Below, piece by piece: positions 7,966-17,911 of a DNA stretch of 64,000 nt. The stretch lies in the NCBI RefSeq assembly GCF_003073135.1, contig NZ_PGDQ01000007.1, forward strand, positions 1 through 64,000, in the 5' to 3' direction. How positions within the stretch are numbered: the stretch's first letter is position 1; every line of letters starts with the position of its first letter. This DNA comes from Euzebya rosea (lineage in GTDB: Bacteria > Actinomycetota > Nitriliruptoria > Euzebyales > Euzebyaceae). Made by a program: the position numbers and the translations under genes. The notes beneath the pieces were generated by a model, which saw only the letters and a program-made list of their open reading frames with translations, did no database searches and had not been told where the DNA came from.

Positions 7966-8943
7966 ATGCACCGAACCACACTGTCCACGATGTCCACCTC
8001 CGCCCTCGGCCTCGGCTGCATGGGCATGACCTTCGCCTACGGGACCGTCGACCGCGACCGCAGCCTCCGGACCCTCGACCGTGCCCTCGAGGAGGGCATC
8101 ACCCTGTTCGACACCGCCGACATCTACGGTCCCCGCACCAACGAGGAGCTCCTGTCGGGGTGGCTCGCCGCGCACCGTGACGACGTGCAGCTGGCCACGA
8201 AGTTCGGGGCCTACTCACTCGAGATCGAGGGCCGCAGCCCCGACGGCCGTCCCGAGTACGTCGGGCGGGCCTGCGACGCCTCCCTGTCGCGGCTCCGCAC
8301 CGACGTCATCGACCTCTACTACCTGCACCGCGTCGACCCGTCGGTGCCCATCGAGGAGACCGTCGGCGCGATGGCCGAGCTCGTCACGGCCGGCAAGGTC
8401 CGCCACCTCGGCCTGTCGGAGGCCTCGGCCGACACCATCCGACGTGCCCACGCGACCCACCCGATCACCGCGCTGCAGACCGAGTACTCCTTGTGGACCC
8501 GCGACATCGAGGCCGAGATCCTGCCGGCCATCCGCGAGCTCGGCATCGGACTCGTGGCCTACAGCCCGCTCGGTCGAGGCATGCTGACGGGCACCATCAC
8601 CTCGCTGGAGGACCTCGCCGAGGACGACTGGCGCCGGTCCAACCCGCGGTTCCGGGGTGACAACCTGCAGCGCAACCTCGACCTCGTGGACGCCGTCACC
8701 GCCCTCGCGGAGACGAAGGGCACGACACCGGCGCAGCTGGCGCTCGCCTGGGTGCTGGCACAGGGTGAGGACATCGTGCCGATCCCCGGCACGACCCGGC
8801 CGGAGCGGGTCAGCGAGAACGTCGCCGCCCTCGAGGTGCCGTTGACCGGGGACGACCTCGCGGCCCTCGACCGGATCGCGCCCATGGGCGTGGCCGCGGG
8901 TGACCGCTATCCGGCAGGCGCCATGCGGATCCTCAACGGCTGA
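7966..8943 (+). CDS. Aldo/keto reductase
   Basis: A 325-residue (alpha/beta)8-barrel NADPH-dependent oxidoreductase. Family motifs: [14 protein letters not shown] near the N-terminus, [21 protein letters not shown] (catalytic Asp and Tyr), LATKFG (Lys), [16 protein letters not shown] (catalytic His), TEYSLWTRD, and [18 protein letters not shown] for cofactor binding. It is closest to the AKR13-like group of soluble reductases acting on aldehydes, but the substrate is unknown. ATG 7966 gives a slightly long N-terminus; ATG 7990 is an alternative. Likely controlled by the divergent LysR protein. Its 3' end overlaps the convergent transglutaminase gene by 11 bp. Confidence 0.92.
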   Translation: MHRTTLSTMSTSALGLGCMGMTFAYGTVDRDRSLRTLDRALEEGITLFDTADIYGPRTNEELLSGWLAAHRDDVQLATKFGAYSLEIEGRSPDGRPEYVGRACDASLSRLRTDVIDLYYLHRVDPSVPIEETVGAMAELVTAGKVRHLGLSEASADTIRRAHATHPITALQTEYSLWTRDIEAEILPAIRELGIGLVAYSPLGRGMLTGTITSLEDLAEDDWRRSNPRFRGDNLQRNLDLVDAVTALAETKGTTPAQLALAWVLAQGEDIVPIPGTTRPERVSENVAALEVPLTGDDLAALDRIAPMGVAAGDRYPAGAMRILNG

Positions 8944-11254
8944 GCGCCTCGAGGATCGCCAGCCGGGCCCGTGCGGTCCGGCTGGCCCGGCCCAGCAGTC
9001 GTGACCGGATGGTGCCCGCTGCGCCCTCGGCGGTACGCGCGTCGGCCACGGTGACGGCCGGCGCGAAGTCCGCCCGCGTCGAGGGTCCCGCGAGGGCCGC
9101 CCCCGACGGATGCCCGTCGGCCAGCCGCACGAAGTACTCGGCGTCGGTCTCGCCGGTCCGACGGGCACGCCCGACGGCCGCACCGACGCGCTCGGCCCGC
9201 AGCCGGGCACGCTCGATGCGTTCCTCCGGTGGGCGCTGCGGGGCCATGCGGCCACGTGCGCCGATCAGGGCCACGACGCCCACGCCCGCGAGGGCGAGCA
9301 GGACCAGCAGCCACGGCACCCCACCGTCCTCGGCGCCGCCCGACCCCGACCCGACGCTCGCGGGGGCCTCGCTGCCGAGCGGTACCAGCGGATCCTCCGC
9401 CGTGCGCGGGTCCTCGGTCTGCCGGGACTGCGGCAGCTCGCCGGGGCCGACCGGGTCGGGCACACCCTCGCCCTCGGCCTGCGCCATCGCGACGGTCCGG
9501 GTCGGGACCACCGACTCGCCGTCGGGCACCAGGACGTTGCCGTCGGTGCGGGGCGTCGGCTCGAACGCCACCCAGCCCAGGTCGCCGAAGTCGACCTCGA
9601 CCCAGGCGTGGGCGTTGGCGTTGGTGACCTCCCACAGTCCGTCGTCGCCCTGCGTGCCCGGGGTGTAGCCGACCGCCAGGCGGCTCGGGATGCCCATCGT
9701 GCGGAGCATCACGGCCATGGTCCCGGCGAACTGCTCGCAGTACCCCTGCTGGCCGTTGATGAAGCGCTCGATGAAGGTGCTGCCGTTGCCGAGCTGCGGC
9801 TGGGTGGAGTAGCTCCACGTCCGCAGGTGGTTCTGGATGGCCAGGGCACGGTCGAACATCGTGGTCGCGCCTGCCTCCGCGACGATCTGCTCGGCGAGGT
9901 CGTTGACCAGCTGCGGCACGTTGGCCGGCAGGGCGGTGTGGGGGCTGTTCGGATCGGGTTGCACCGCGCGGAGGACCTCCGCGTCGGGCTGCGGCAACGA
10001 GGCGGTGACGCGATAGCGGTCACCCCGGACCAGCGGGGTGTCACCGGGGACCGTGAGGGTCGCGAGGTCGGCGTCGTAGCGCATGTCGCTGGCCCGTGAC
10101 CCCGCGACCTCCGTGGTCAGGTACGGGGTGGGGGCCAGGATCGCACCGGTCTCGATCCCCTCGATCAGGACCTCGACCTGCACCGTCTCGGTCGGGATGG
10201 CCGGCGGGTCGGCGACGGTCCCGCGCACGTTGCTGCCGCCGATGGTGCCGTCGATGCCCCATTCCTCGCGGTCGTTGAACGTGTCGAGGGCCGTGGTGCG
10301 CATGTAGACGGGCCGGTCGGCGTCCACGCGCAGGACCGGGCCGGTGTTGGTGGCGACCAGGCGGTCCCGGATGTTGACGATCGGGTTGGTCGTGATCGTC
10401 GTGCCGCTGCCGCCCCGCACGTTGTAGACGGGGCGCTCCTGGAACCCCGGGAGGGCACCGGCCAGCAGGACCCCGCACAGCGCGGCGGCCGTCAGCATCG
10501 CCCATCCCATCAGGGGGACCGGACCGGACCGGGCCGACGAGGTACCGGCGAAAACCGGTGTGCCCCAGGTGCCCGTTGCGTTGGCGTTGCCGAGCAGCAG
10601 GAGCAGGCCGGCCGCGCCCAGCATCGCCAGGGACGGGACGACGATCGACTCCCCGCCGGGGGCCACGGCCAGCGGCACGCACCACAGCACCAGGGTGGCG
10701 GTGATGGCCGCCAGCGGTGAGCGCAGCACGAACATCATGCCGTCGGCGAGGTAGGCGATGAGCCACACGCCGGTCACGGCGAGCAGCAGCAGCCCGGCCT
10801 CGGCGAAGGTGGGGGAGGGGCGCAGGCTGACGAGCTCCAGCCCGTAGACGAACAGGTCCCGCAGCGCGTCGAGGGTTCGCAGCGTCGGCAGCAGCCCCGC
10901 CGCCGCGGTGGCCGGCAGGAACGCGATCGTCACGAAGACGAGCAGGCCGATGATCGACATCGCCAGGTGGGTCACCGGACCGACACGCAGCCGGCGGGAC
11001 CCCCAGCCGATGCCCAGCGCCAGCACGGCGCTGCCGATGACCGGTCGGACCCACTCGGTGCCGATGAAGACCCGGCGGAGCGGCAGCAGGGCGGCCAGCA
11101 CCAGCAGGGACAACCCGAGGGTCAGCAGGTCGTCGGACACCGCGGGCCGTGACGACACCGGCCGGTGCTCGGCCGGACCCGAGGTCGGGAAGGGGTCGGG
11201 CAGGGACGGCGGCCGTGCGGTGGAGGCGGGTCGGCGCAGGGTGGGGGTGCTCAT
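8933..11254 (-). CDS. TgpA-like membrane transglutaminase-domain protein
   Basis: A 773-residue protein with about seven N-terminal membrane helices (residues about 42-270), a long extracytoplasmic region with a transglutaminase core, one more helix (about 648-668: [18 protein letters not shown]) and a cytoplasmic tail resembling DUF4129. Active-site residues are Cys506 in [13 protein letters not shown] and His549 in NAHAWVEV. The third position reads FEPTP rather than DPT, as in many actinobacterial relatives. The start overlaps the DUF58 stop (ATGA), so translation is coupled. With MoxR and DUF58 it forms a conserved cluster thought to act in envelope protein maturation; the substrate is unknown. 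Confidence 0.9.
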   Translation of the reverse strand: MSTPTLRRPASTARPPSLPDPFPTSGPAEHRPVSSRPAVSDDLLTLGLSLLVLAALLPLRRVFIGTEWVRPVIGSAVLALGIGWGSRRLRVGPVTHLAMSIIGLLVFVTIAFLPATAAAGLLPTLRTLDALRDLFVYGLELVSLRPSPTFAEAGLLLLAVTGVWLIAYLADGMMFVLRSPLAAITATLVLWCVPLAVAPGGESIVVPSLAMLGAAGLLLLLGNANATGTWGTPVFAGTSSARSGPVPLMGWAMLTAAALCGVLLAGALPGFQERPVYNVRGGSGTTITTNPIVNIRDRLVATNTGPVLRVDADRPVYMRTTALDTFNDREEWGIDGTIGGSNVRGTVADPPAIPTETVQVEVLIEGIETGAILAPTPYLTTEVAGSRASDMRYDADLATLTVPGDTPLVRGDRYRVTASLPQPDAEVLRAVQPDPNSPHTALPANVPQLVNDLAEQIVAEAGATTMFDRALAIQNHLRTWSYSTQPQLGNGSTFIERFINGQQGYCEQFAGTMAVMLRTMGIPSRLAVGYTPGTQGDDGLWEVTNANAHAWVEVDFGDLGWVAFEPTPRTDGNVLVPDGESVVPTRTVAMAQAEGEGVPDPVGPGELPQSRQTEDPRTAEDPLVPLGSEAPASVGSGSGGAEDGGVPWLLVLLALAGVGVVALIGARGRMAPQRPPEERIERARLRAERVGAAVGRARRTGETDAEYFVRLADGHPSGAALAGPSTRADFAPAVTVADARTAEGAAGTIRSRLLGRASRTARARLAILEALSR

Positions 11255-12501
11255 CCGGTGGCTCCGGCCCGGGCACCGTGGCGCGACCGTGGCGTCATCA
11301 GCTCGACCCAGCGTGGCGCCAGCGGGGTGCCCGGGGTGATCAGCGTGGCCTGCCAGCCGGCGGCCACGAGCAGCTGGACGGTCCGGATCGCCCGCGGGTC
11401 GTCGTCCCGCGGCCCGGTCACGAAGGCCAGGCGCTGCCCGAACCCGCGGACGCCGAACAGCGCACGCATGTCGGGATGGTGGCTGGGGTCCTCGCGGCCG
11501 TCGGGCACGCCCACCACGGACACGAACAGGCCCTCGCCCCCGCGGGTGGCGGCCACCGACGGCCCCATCCCGGTGTTGTCGGACGGGTCGAGCAGCGCAA
11601 GGCGGTCCAGGCTCTGTGCCCAGGGCTGGGGGCCGCCACGACCGGTGTCGGTGTCGGTGACGAGCCGGATGGCGTAGCCGCGGTCGGCCAGGTGGTAGAC
11701 GAGCGATGCGGCGATGGACACGGCGTGCTCGAGGGTCCCGTCGGGGCCGCCGGTGTGGCTGGCGCGTCGGGTGTCGAGGTGCAGCGTCGCGTGGGCCTGC
11801 CACGGCTGCTCCATCTGGCGGACCATCATCGTCTGCCGGTGGGCGGTGGAGGGCCAGTGGACCATCCGCAGGTCGTCGCCGCGGACGTACTCGCGCATCG
11901 TGTAGAACTCGTCGCCCGTCGCGAAGACCCGTCGGCTGTCGCTGGACCCCGAGCCCATGTGGGTGCCGGAGACCTGCTGGTCGGGCAACCGTTCGATCCG
12001 GGGGTAGACCAGCACGTCCTGCACCGCGGTGTAGCGGCGGATCCGCTCGGCGACCCCGAACGGGTCGCGGATCCGGATGGTGACCGGACCCAGCTCGTGG
12101 CGACCACGCGCGTCGGCCTGCGCCCGGTACGGCGCGGTCGCGACCCGCCCGGGTCCAAGCCCGCCGATCACGAAGCGGGCCTCCCCGGGCAGCGGCTGGT
12201 CGGCGGCCCACAGCGATTCGGGCAGGTGCTCGCTGACCAGCAACGTCGGGGTCGGCACGCGACCGTCGTTGCGCAGCTCGATGGTGGCGTGCACCTCGCC
12301 GCCCGCGACGACGCGGTCGGTCTCGACCAGCCGTCGTGCGGCGACCGACGACGTGGTCTGCCGCACGTACAGCACGCCGAGGCCGAGGACGGCCCCGCTG
12401 GCCACGGCGACGGCGTAGAGCTCCGCGATGCCCAGCATGCGGCCGACCAACCACGACAGGACTGCCGCGAGGCCCACCGACACCCCTCGGCCCGTCAGCA
12501 T
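11251..12501 (-). CDS. DUF58 domain protein (MoxR-associated)
   Basis: A 416-residue membrane-anchored protein. Two helices at about 5-50 (VGLAAVLSWLVGRML, AVAVASGAVLGLGVLYV) are followed by a beta-rich region and the DUF58 signature VYPRIERLP then GDDLRMVHWPSTAH. The C-terminal part is von Willebrand A-like. DUF58 proteins usually pair with MoxR AAA+ ATPases, which matches the gene directly upstream (34-bp gap). ATG 12501 is the first good start codon in this frame; the sequence just upstream would translate to RVRALLPRDHP, which resembles the usual family N-terminus, so a non-canonical earlier start is possible. Confidence 0.88.
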   Translation of the reverse strand: MLTGRGVSVGLAAVLSWLVGRMLGIAELYAVAVASGAVLGLGVLYVRQTTSSVAARRLVETDRVVAGGEVHATIELRNDGRVPTPTLLVSEHLPESLWAADQPLPGEARFVIGGLGPGRVATAPYRAQADARGRHELGPVTIRIRDPFGVAERIRRYTAVQDVLVYPRIERLPDQQVSGTHMGSGSSDSRRVFATGDEFYTMREYVRGDDLRMVHWPSTAHRQTMMVRQMEQPWQAHATLHLDTRRASHTGGPDGTLEHAVSIAASLVYHLADRGYAIRLVTDTDTGRGGPQPWAQSLDRLALLDPSDNTGMGPSVAATRGGEGLFVSVVGVPDGREDPSHHPDMRALFGVRGFGQRLAFVTGPRDDDPRAIRTVQLLVAAGWQATLITPGTPLAPRWVELMTPRSRHGARAGATG

Positions 12502-12535
12502 CGGGTGGTCCCGGGGCAGCAGGGCACGGACACGG

Positions 12536-13501
12536 TCATCGGCGGGGGATGGGCACCTGGCCGAGCACGTCGGCGATGACGGACTCGGGGGTGACCTCGG
12601 CCATGCGGGCGTCGGGGGTGAGGATCAGCCGGTGGGACAGCACGTGCGGGGCCAGCGCCTTGACGTCGTCGGGGACGACGTAGTCGCGGCCGAGGCAGGC
12701 GGCTGCGGCCCGGCCCGCCCGCAGCAGCGCCAGACCCGCACGGGGGGAGCAGCCGAGCTCGACCGCCGGATGCTCGCGGGTTGCCCGCACGATGCCGACC
12801 ACGTACTCCTTCAGGGCGTCGGCAGCGTGCAGGTGCTTGACGACGTCGATGAGGCCGGCGATCTCCTGGGCGGTGGCGACGGGCTGCAGCGCCGCTGCGG
12901 CGTCCCCGGCCCCGTGGGTGTTGAGGACCTGCAGCTCCGCGTCGGAGGAGGGGTACCCGATCGTCACCCGCATCATGAAGCGGTCGCGCTGGGCCTCGGG
13001 CAGGGCGTAGGTACCGTCCAGCTCGATGGGGTTCTGGGTGGCGACCACCATGAACGGCACCGCGAGCGCATGGGTGGTGCCGTCGACGGTGACGGTGTGC
13101 TCCTCCATCGCCTCCAGCAGCGCCGACTGCGTCTTGGGGCCGGCGCGGTTGATCTCGTCACCGAGGACGATGTTGGCGAACACCGCGCCGGGCTTGAACT
13201 CCCAGTCGTGGGTCTCGGCGTTGTAGACCGTCGTCCCGGTGATGTCGCTGGGCAGCAGGTCGGGGGTGAACTGGACGCGTCGCACCGAGCAGGCGATCGA
13301 GCGGGCGATCGACTTGGCCAGCATCGTCTTGCCGACACCGGGCACGTCCTCGACCAGCAGGTGTCCCTCGGCGAGCAGGGCGATCAGCGCCAGGCGGATC
13401 ACCTGTGGCTTGCCCTGCACCACCCCGCTGACGTGCTGTTCGATCCGGTTGTAGGTGGCGGCGACGGTTTCGACCGCCGGTGCCGCTGGTCCTGCTGACA
13501 C
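12536..13501 (-). CDS. MoxR-family AAA+ ATPase
   Basis: A 321-residue AAA+ ATPase. Walker A is VEDVPGVGKTMLAKSI, Walker B is IVLGDEINRA, sensor 1 is VATQNP and the arginine-finger region is LPEAQRDRFMMR, all intact. MoxR proteins act as chaperone-like ATPases with DUF58/VWA partners, here encoded next in the operon. GTG 13501 is preferred because AGGAGAG lies about 10 bases upstream; GTG 13519 is an in-frame alternative. First gene of a three-gene minus-strand operon; it faces the peptide importer across a 354-bp divergent region. Confidence 0.93.
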   Translation of the reverse strand: MSAGPAAPAVETVAATYNRIEQHVSGVVQGKPQVIRLALIALLAEGHLLVEDVPGVGKTMLAKSIARSIACSVRRVQFTPDLLPSDITGTTVYNAETHDWEFKPGAVFANIVLGDEINRAGPKTQSALLEAMEEHTVTVDGTTHALAVPFMVVATQNPIELDGTYALPEAQRDRFMMRVTIGYPSSDAELQVLNTHGAGDAAAALQPVATAQEIAGLIDVVKHLHAADALKEYVVGIVRATREHPAVELGCSPRAGLALLRAGRAAAACLGRDYVVPDDVKALAPHVLSHRLILTPDARMAEVTPESVIADVLGQVPIPRR

Positions 13502-13711
13502 GTCGCGTGCTCTCCTCACCCTGTCGATGTGTTCGGCGCCCTGTGGATGCGCCCGGTCCCCTGCGCAGGATCGGCCTCGACATGCGCCCTCCCAACCCTG
13601 CCACGGTCCCGCGCGTCAAGCGATGCCGAAGTTCTTGGCCGTGACGTGCAGGAACATGGTCAACTCGTCGCGAAGCACCAACTCCATCTGCGCGGACCCG
13701 GTCCGGTGAGA

Positions 13712-13733
13712 GTCGTACGACAACGGTCGTACG
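13712..13733. promoter_or_regulatory. Paired palindromic sites overlapping the peptide-importer promoter
   Basis: GTCGTACGAC (13712-13721) is a perfect 10-bp palindrome. GTCGTACG recurs at 13726-13733, 14 bp further on. Both overlap the -35/spacer zone of the promoter whose -10 is TAGACT at 13740-13745, so a dimeric repressor bound here would block it. The regulator is not identified. Confidence 0.55.
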
Positions 13734-13739
13734 TTGGAC

Positions 13740-13745
13740 TAGACT
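13740..13745 (+). promoter_or_regulatory. Putative -10 box (TAGACT) of the peptide-importer operon
   Basis: TAGACT fits TAnnnT. ACGACA at 13717-13722 lies 17 bp upstream as a possible weak -35 element. Confidence 0.45.
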
Positions 13746-13855
13746 CAGCCGCGCTCGTGGTCCGAACGGATCACACCCCGGCCAGGCCGCTCGACAGCGA
13801 CATCCGGATCGACCGGCTGGCCACACCCCCATTCCAACCCAAGGGAGGAACACCC

Positions 13856-15589
13856 ATGCGCGCATCGTGGTTGCGTATGCTGGCGATCATCGCCGTACTG
13901 GCGCTCGCGGCAGCGGCCTGTGGCGGCAGCGAATCGTCCACCGAGGACACCGCTGACGACACCGTGTCCGACACCGAGGAAACCGACGCCGAGGAGCCCG
14001 CCGACGACGCGGACGCCGAGGACACCGAGGAGGAGCCCGCCGACGAGGTGGAGGAGACCGAGGACGACGCGGCCGAAGGCGAGCCCACGGGTGACAACAC
14101 CCTGGTGTTCGGTACCACCGAGCAGCCCTCGACCATCGACCCGGCCGACGTCTACGAGAAGCTGGCCTCCGACATCCTGTTCAACACCACCAACCGCCTG
14201 GTGGAGTTCTCCGCGGAGACCAACGAGATCGGGCCAGGCCTCGCCGAGTCCTACGACATCTCCGAGGACGGGCTGACCTACACGTTCAACCTGCGTCAGG
14301 GTGTCGTCTTCCAGGACGGCAGCGAGATGACGTCCGAGGACGTCGTCTGGTCGCTGAACCGGTCGCTGAACATCGCGCACCCCGACGGTGCGTCGTTCCT
14401 GATCGGCTCCATCACCTCCATCGAGGCCCCCGACGACTACACCGTCGTCATCACCATCTCCGAGCCGAACTCCACGTTCCTGGCCCGCCTGAACTACACC
14501 GTGGCCACGGTGCTGCCGTCGGACTCCGACGTCTACACCGCGCCGGACGCCAAGCTGGAGGCCCCCTCCGACGACGACGCCGGTGCCGAGACCCTGCTGG
14601 AGGAGGCCGAGTCCTACATCGTCTCCGACCAGATCGTGGGTACCGGTCCCTACCAGATGACCGACTACCAGCCCGGCGTCTCCATGACGCTGGAGCGCTT
14701 CGAGGACTACTGGGGCGAGGCCCCCGCCATCGACACGGTCCGCATCGTGTTCTACGAGTCCACCACCCAGATGCGCAACGCCCTGGCTGCCGGTGAGATC
14801 GACATGGCCGTCAACGACCTCGACCCGACCGAGACGTCCTCCCTCGAGGGCGAAGAGGGCATCGAGATCCTGACCGACGCCGGTGGTCGTACCTCCTACA
14901 TGGTGGTCGACGTCACCCAGCCGCCGTTCGACGACCCGGCCGTCCGCCGCGCCGTCGCCGCCACCATCGACCGCCAGCGCATCGTCGACGAGGCCTTCGA
15001 GGGCCAGGCGTCCCCGCTGTTCTCGATGATCCCCGAGAACTTCGACGTCTCCGCTGACCACATCTCCGACATCGAGGTCGAGCTCACCACCGACAGCCCG
15101 ATCGAGTTCGAGCTGTGGTACCCGGCCGACCGGTACACCAACCAGGCCGAGGTGGCCGAGATCATCAGCCGCTCGCTCAACGAGTCCGGCCTGTTCAACG
15201 TGACCACCAACACCTCCGAGTGGGCCACGGAGTACTCCACCCACCTCAACGACGGTGCCTACCCGATCTACCTGCTCGGCTGGTACCCCGACTACCTGGA
15301 CCCCGACGACTACATCGAGCCCTTCTACCACTCCGAGAAGACCTTCATCGGCTTCTACGGTTCCGAGGAGATGGACTCGCTGATCACCGCGGAGCAGGAG
15401 GCCGAGCCGGGTACCCCGGAGCGTGCCGAGATCTTCGACGAGATCCAGCAGCTGGCGGCGACCGACATGCCGTTCATCCCGCTGTACTCCGAGGGCCAGG
15501 AGGCCTACTTCAACGAGCGCGTGCAGGGCGTCGAGGACACCCTCGGTGCCGCGCAGCAGACCTGGTTCTACGTGCTCTCCCTGAGCTAG
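13856..15589 (+). CDS. Peptide/nickel-type ABC transporter substrate-binding lipoprotein
   Basis: A 577-residue family 5 solute-binding protein. ATG 13856 follows a strong AAGGGAGGA. The signal peptide ends in a lipobox-like LAAAAC, so Cys22 or nearby is probably lipidated. Residues about 25-75 are almost entirely Asp, Glu, Thr and Ala, an acidic tether. The mature domain has family features such as GLAESYDISEDGLTYTFNLR, FQDGSEMTSEDVVWSLNR and the C-terminal LLGWYPDYLDPDDYIEPF. It should deliver oligopeptides or similar solutes to the permeases encoded downstream. A strong hairpin separates it from the permease genes, suggesting it is made in excess. Confidence 0.93.
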   Translation: MRASWLRMLAIIAVLALAAAACGGSESSTEDTADDTVSDTEETDAEEPADDADAEDTEEEPADEVEETEDDAAEGEPTGDNTLVFGTTEQPSTIDPADVYEKLASDILFNTTNRLVEFSAETNEIGPGLAESYDISEDGLTYTFNLRQGVVFQDGSEMTSEDVVWSLNRSLNIAHPDGASFLIGSITSIEAPDDYTVVITISEPNSTFLARLNYTVATVLPSDSDVYTAPDAKLEAPSDDDAGAETLLEEAESYIVSDQIVGTGPYQMTDYQPGVSMTLERFEDYWGEAPAIDTVRIVFYESTTQMRNALAAGEIDMAVNDLDPTETSSLEGEEGIEILTDAGGRTSYMVVDVTQPPFDDPAVRRAVAATIDRQRIVDEAFEGQASPLFSMIPENFDVSADHISDIEVELTTDSPIEFELWYPADRYTNQAEVAEIISRSLNESGLFNVTTNTSEWATEYSTHLNDGAYPIYLLGWYPDYLDPDDYIEPFYHSEKTFIGFYGSEEMDSLITAEQEAEPGTPERAEIFDEIQQLAATDMPFIPLYSEGQEAYFNERVQGVEDTLGAAQQTWFYVLSLS

Positions 15590-15615
15590 TAGCCAGCCAG
15601 GTGACCTGAACGCCC

Positions 15616-15655
15616 GCAGCCGGGCTCCTCGGAGCCCGGCTGCCGGTGTTTTGTG
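15616..15655 (+). terminator. Strong hairpin between binding-protein and permease genes
   Basis: Perfect 12-bp stem (15616-15627 with 15632-15643), loop CTCG, followed by a short T-run within cggtgttttgtg. It could partly end transcription or protect the binding-protein mRNA. Confidence 0.75.
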
Positions 15656-15726
15656 TCCCGTACGATGATCCGCCCGCCGGCCGGTTCGGCCCAGGACCGG
15701 CCAACTCCCCCCACGAGGACATGCCC

Positions 15727-16758
15727 ATGTCAACGAAGACCTCGGGATCCAGCCTCGGCAAGTACATCGCGGTACGTGTGGCCCTGGCGCCCGTGTTCCT
15801 GCTGCTGCTGCTGACGGTCCTGTTCATCCTCCTCAGGATCCTCCCCGGTGACATCGTCACCGCGTCGCTGGCCGGTCGGGCCAGCGAGGAACGCATCGAG
15901 CAGGCCAGGCAGGCGGCTGGTGTCGACCGGCCCATCACGGTGCAGTACGTGGAGTACCTGACGGACCTCGCGAGGGGTGACTTCGGGCAGCCGCTGACCG
16001 ACCCGCGCAGCACCAGCGAGCTGCTCGCCGACGTGCTGCCGGCGACCTTCGAGCTGACGATCGTCGCGATGCTGATCGCGATCCCGCTCGGCATCGTGCT
16101 CGGGGCGCTGTCGGCGAGGTTCCGAGACACGCCCCTGGACGGGGCGGCCAGGTTGTTCGGCATCGTCAGCTTCTCCCTGCCGGTCTTCTGGCTGGGCATC
16201 CAGGCACAGCTGATCTTCTCGGTCTGGCTGAAATGGCTTCCGACCGGCAACCGGATAAGCGGGCGCATCGTCCCGGTCAACGGGCCGACCGGGTTCTACG
16301 TCCTCGACGGGTTCCTGGCCGGCAACTCCGAGTTCGCCATCACCGCACTCAAGCACCTGATCCTCCCGGGAGCGACGCTCGGGCTCGTGATCTCGGGCAT
16401 CTTCATCCGGCTCGTCCGCGTCAACATGCTGCAGACGCTCCGCGCCGACTACGTCGAGTCCGCCCATGCCCGCGGCGTCCACGAACGGCCGGTGCTGTTC
16501 CGCCACGCCTTCAAGAACGCCCTCGTGCCCGTCATCACCATCATGGGCCTGCAGTTCGCGCTGCTGCTCGGCGGGGCGATCCTGACCGAGACCACCTTCT
16601 CCTGGCCGGGCATCGGCAGCAAGCTCGTGGACTTCATCAACGCCCGTGACTACGTCGGCGTGCAGGTCCTGGTGACGGTGATCGCCATGCTCATCACCGT
16701 GACCTCGCTCCTGATCGACATCCTCAACGGGCTCATCGACCCGCGGGTGAGGTACTGA
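15727..16758 (+). CDS. Peptide ABC transporter permease, DppB/OppB type
   Basis: A 343-residue inner-membrane permease with about six helices. The first (LAPVFLLLLLTVLFILLRILPGD) ends in the LPGD typical of DppB-type subunits, followed by the periplasmic domain (RPITVQYVEYLTDLARGDFG). The cytoplasmic coupling motif is ESAHARGVHERPVLFRHAFKNALVPV. It forms a heterodimer with the next protein. ATG 15727 is preferred since GAGG lies 8 bases upstream; ATG 15721 is in frame but too close to it. Confidence 0.93.
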   Translation: MSTKTSGSSLGKYIAVRVALAPVFLLLLLTVLFILLRILPGDIVTASLAGRASEERIEQARQAAGVDRPITVQYVEYLTDLARGDFGQPLTDPRSTSELLADVLPATFELTIVAMLIAIPLGIVLGALSARFRDTPLDGAARLFGIVSFSLPVFWLGIQAQLIFSVWLKWLPTGNRISGRIVPVNGPTGFYVLDGFLAGNSEFAITALKHLILPGATLGLVISGIFIRLVRVNMLQTLRADYVESAHARGVHERPVLFRHAFKNALVPVITIMGLQFALLLGGAILTETTFSWPGIGSKLVDFINARDYVGVQVLVTVIAMLITVTSLLIDILNGLIDPRVRY

Positions 16759-16759
16759 C

Positions 16760-17911
16760 ATGGCAACCCCTGACCCCACCCGGACCGACTCGACCGAGAC
16801 CGGAACGACTGACGTGACCGACACCGCGTCCCCGCGCAGCGGCGTCCGCGCCCGCATCGAACACGCGCTGCGGCCGTGGCGGCGGGCCAACCCGGGTGCC
16901 CGCTACCTCGTGATCGCGGGCACCGTCATCACGCTGGTGTTCCTCGTCATGGCGGTCTTCGCCGACAGCGTCGCGCCCTTCGGCGAGAGCCAGTACTGCC
17001 CCGACGAGTTCTTCGACCCGACCGTCGGCGCGACGGGCACCTGCATCGGGGCCCCGCCGGACGCCCAGATCCCGGCCCGGGTCGCACCCAGCGCCGAGTA
17101 CCCGTTCGGCACCACCGACACCCGGTTCGACGTGCTCAGCCGTGTGATCCTCGGCGCGCGGATCGCGTTCCTCGTCGTGGCGTTCTCCACGGCGTTCGCC
17201 ATGCTGATCGGGGTGCCGCTCGGGCTGTTCAGCGGCTATATCGGCGGCCGGCTCGACCGCGTCCTGGTCCTGATCATGGACACGATCTACGCCTTCCCGT
17301 CGCTGCTGCTGGCCATCCTGATCGCCTTCGCGCTGCGGCTGCGGCTGGAGCAGTGGGGCATCGATGCCCCGTTCGTGCCGGCGGCGATCTCCGTCGGCAC
17401 CGTCTACATCCCGCAGTACTTCAGGGTCATCCGCAACCACACCCTGTCGGTCAAGGAGGAACCCTTCGTCGAGGCGGCGCGCTCGCTCGGCGCCAAGCGG
17501 CGGACCGTGGTGTTCCGCTACATCTTCTTCAACGTCGTGTCCTCCATCCCGGTGCTGTTCACCCTGAACGCCGCCGATGCCGTGCTGACGCTGGCGGCGC
17601 TGGGCTTCCTCGGGTACGGCATCAAGTTCCCCACCGCCGAGTGGGGGCTGGACGTCAACCTGGGCCTTGCCGACTCCGTCGGCGGCTTCTGGTGGACCGC
17701 CTTCTGGCCGGGTGTGGCCATCACGCTGCTCGTCACCGGGCTCTCGCTCATCGGTGAGGGGCTCAACGACATCGTCAACCCGTTGCTCCGCGTGAAGGGC
17801 TTCAAGGGCAAGGTGAAGGGGGCCCGCGCCGCGATGAAGGCCGCGGGCGACCGCCGCGAGCAGCCGCTGGACGCCGAGTCGACCGTGCTGGCCGAAGGGG
17901 ACGTCCGATGA
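16760..17911 (+). CDS. Peptide ABC transporter permease, DppC/OppC type
   Basis: A 383-residue permease starting one base after the previous stop. A 45-residue Thr/Ser/Asp-rich cytoplasmic leader precedes helix 1 (about 50-70). A loop of about 55 residues containing two Cys (QYCPDEFF, GTCIGAPP) follows, then the conserved FGTTDTRFDVLSRVILGARI. The coupling motif is VEAARSLGAKRRTVVFRYIFFN. The Cys pair in the external loop could form a disulfide; such an insertion is longer than in common DppC proteins. The C-terminal tail overlaps the next start (ATGA). Confidence 0.92.
   Translation: MATPDPTRTDSTETGTTDVTDTASPRSGVRARIEHALRPWRRANPGARYLVIAGTVITLVFLVMAVFADSVAPFGESQYCPDEFFDPTVGATGTCIGAPPDAQIPARVAPSAEYPFGTTDTRFDVLSRVILGARIAFLVVAFSTAFAMLIGVPLGLFSGYIGGRLDRVLVLIMDTIYAFPSLLLAILIAFALRLRLEQWGIDAPFVPAAISVGTVYIPQYFRVIRNHTLSVKEEPFVEAARSLGAKRRTVVFRYIFFNVVSSIPVLFTLNAADAVLTLAALGFLGYGIKFPTAEWGLDVNLGLADSVGGFWWTAFWPGVAITLLVTGLSLIGEGLNDIVNPLLRVKGFKGKVKGARAAMKAAGDRREQPLDAESTVLAEGDVR

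Larger units (their letters stand above)
13502..13855. other. Divergent intergenic region between moxR and the peptide importer
   Basis: A gap of 354 bp with no credible gene. It holds a small palindrome (CGGACC-c-GGTCCG, 13693-13705), the repeated GTCGTACG sites and a -10 box for the importer. The part nearest moxR shows only GC-rich sequence without recognisable motifs. The importer leader would be about 100 bases and includes AAGGGAGGA just before ATG 13856. Confidence 0.6.

Noticed and set aside
8933-12454. A single 1173-residue fusion across DUF58 and transglutaminase
   Set aside because: The N-terminal part of that frame is a shadow of the DUF58 gene; the ATGA overlap and family N-terminus place the transglutaminase start at 11254.
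13745-15733. A 662-codon frame antisense to the peptide-binding protein
   Set aside because: The opposite strand encodes a clear family 5 binding lipoprotein with its ribosome site; the antisense frame has only Val/Gly/Asp-rich noise.
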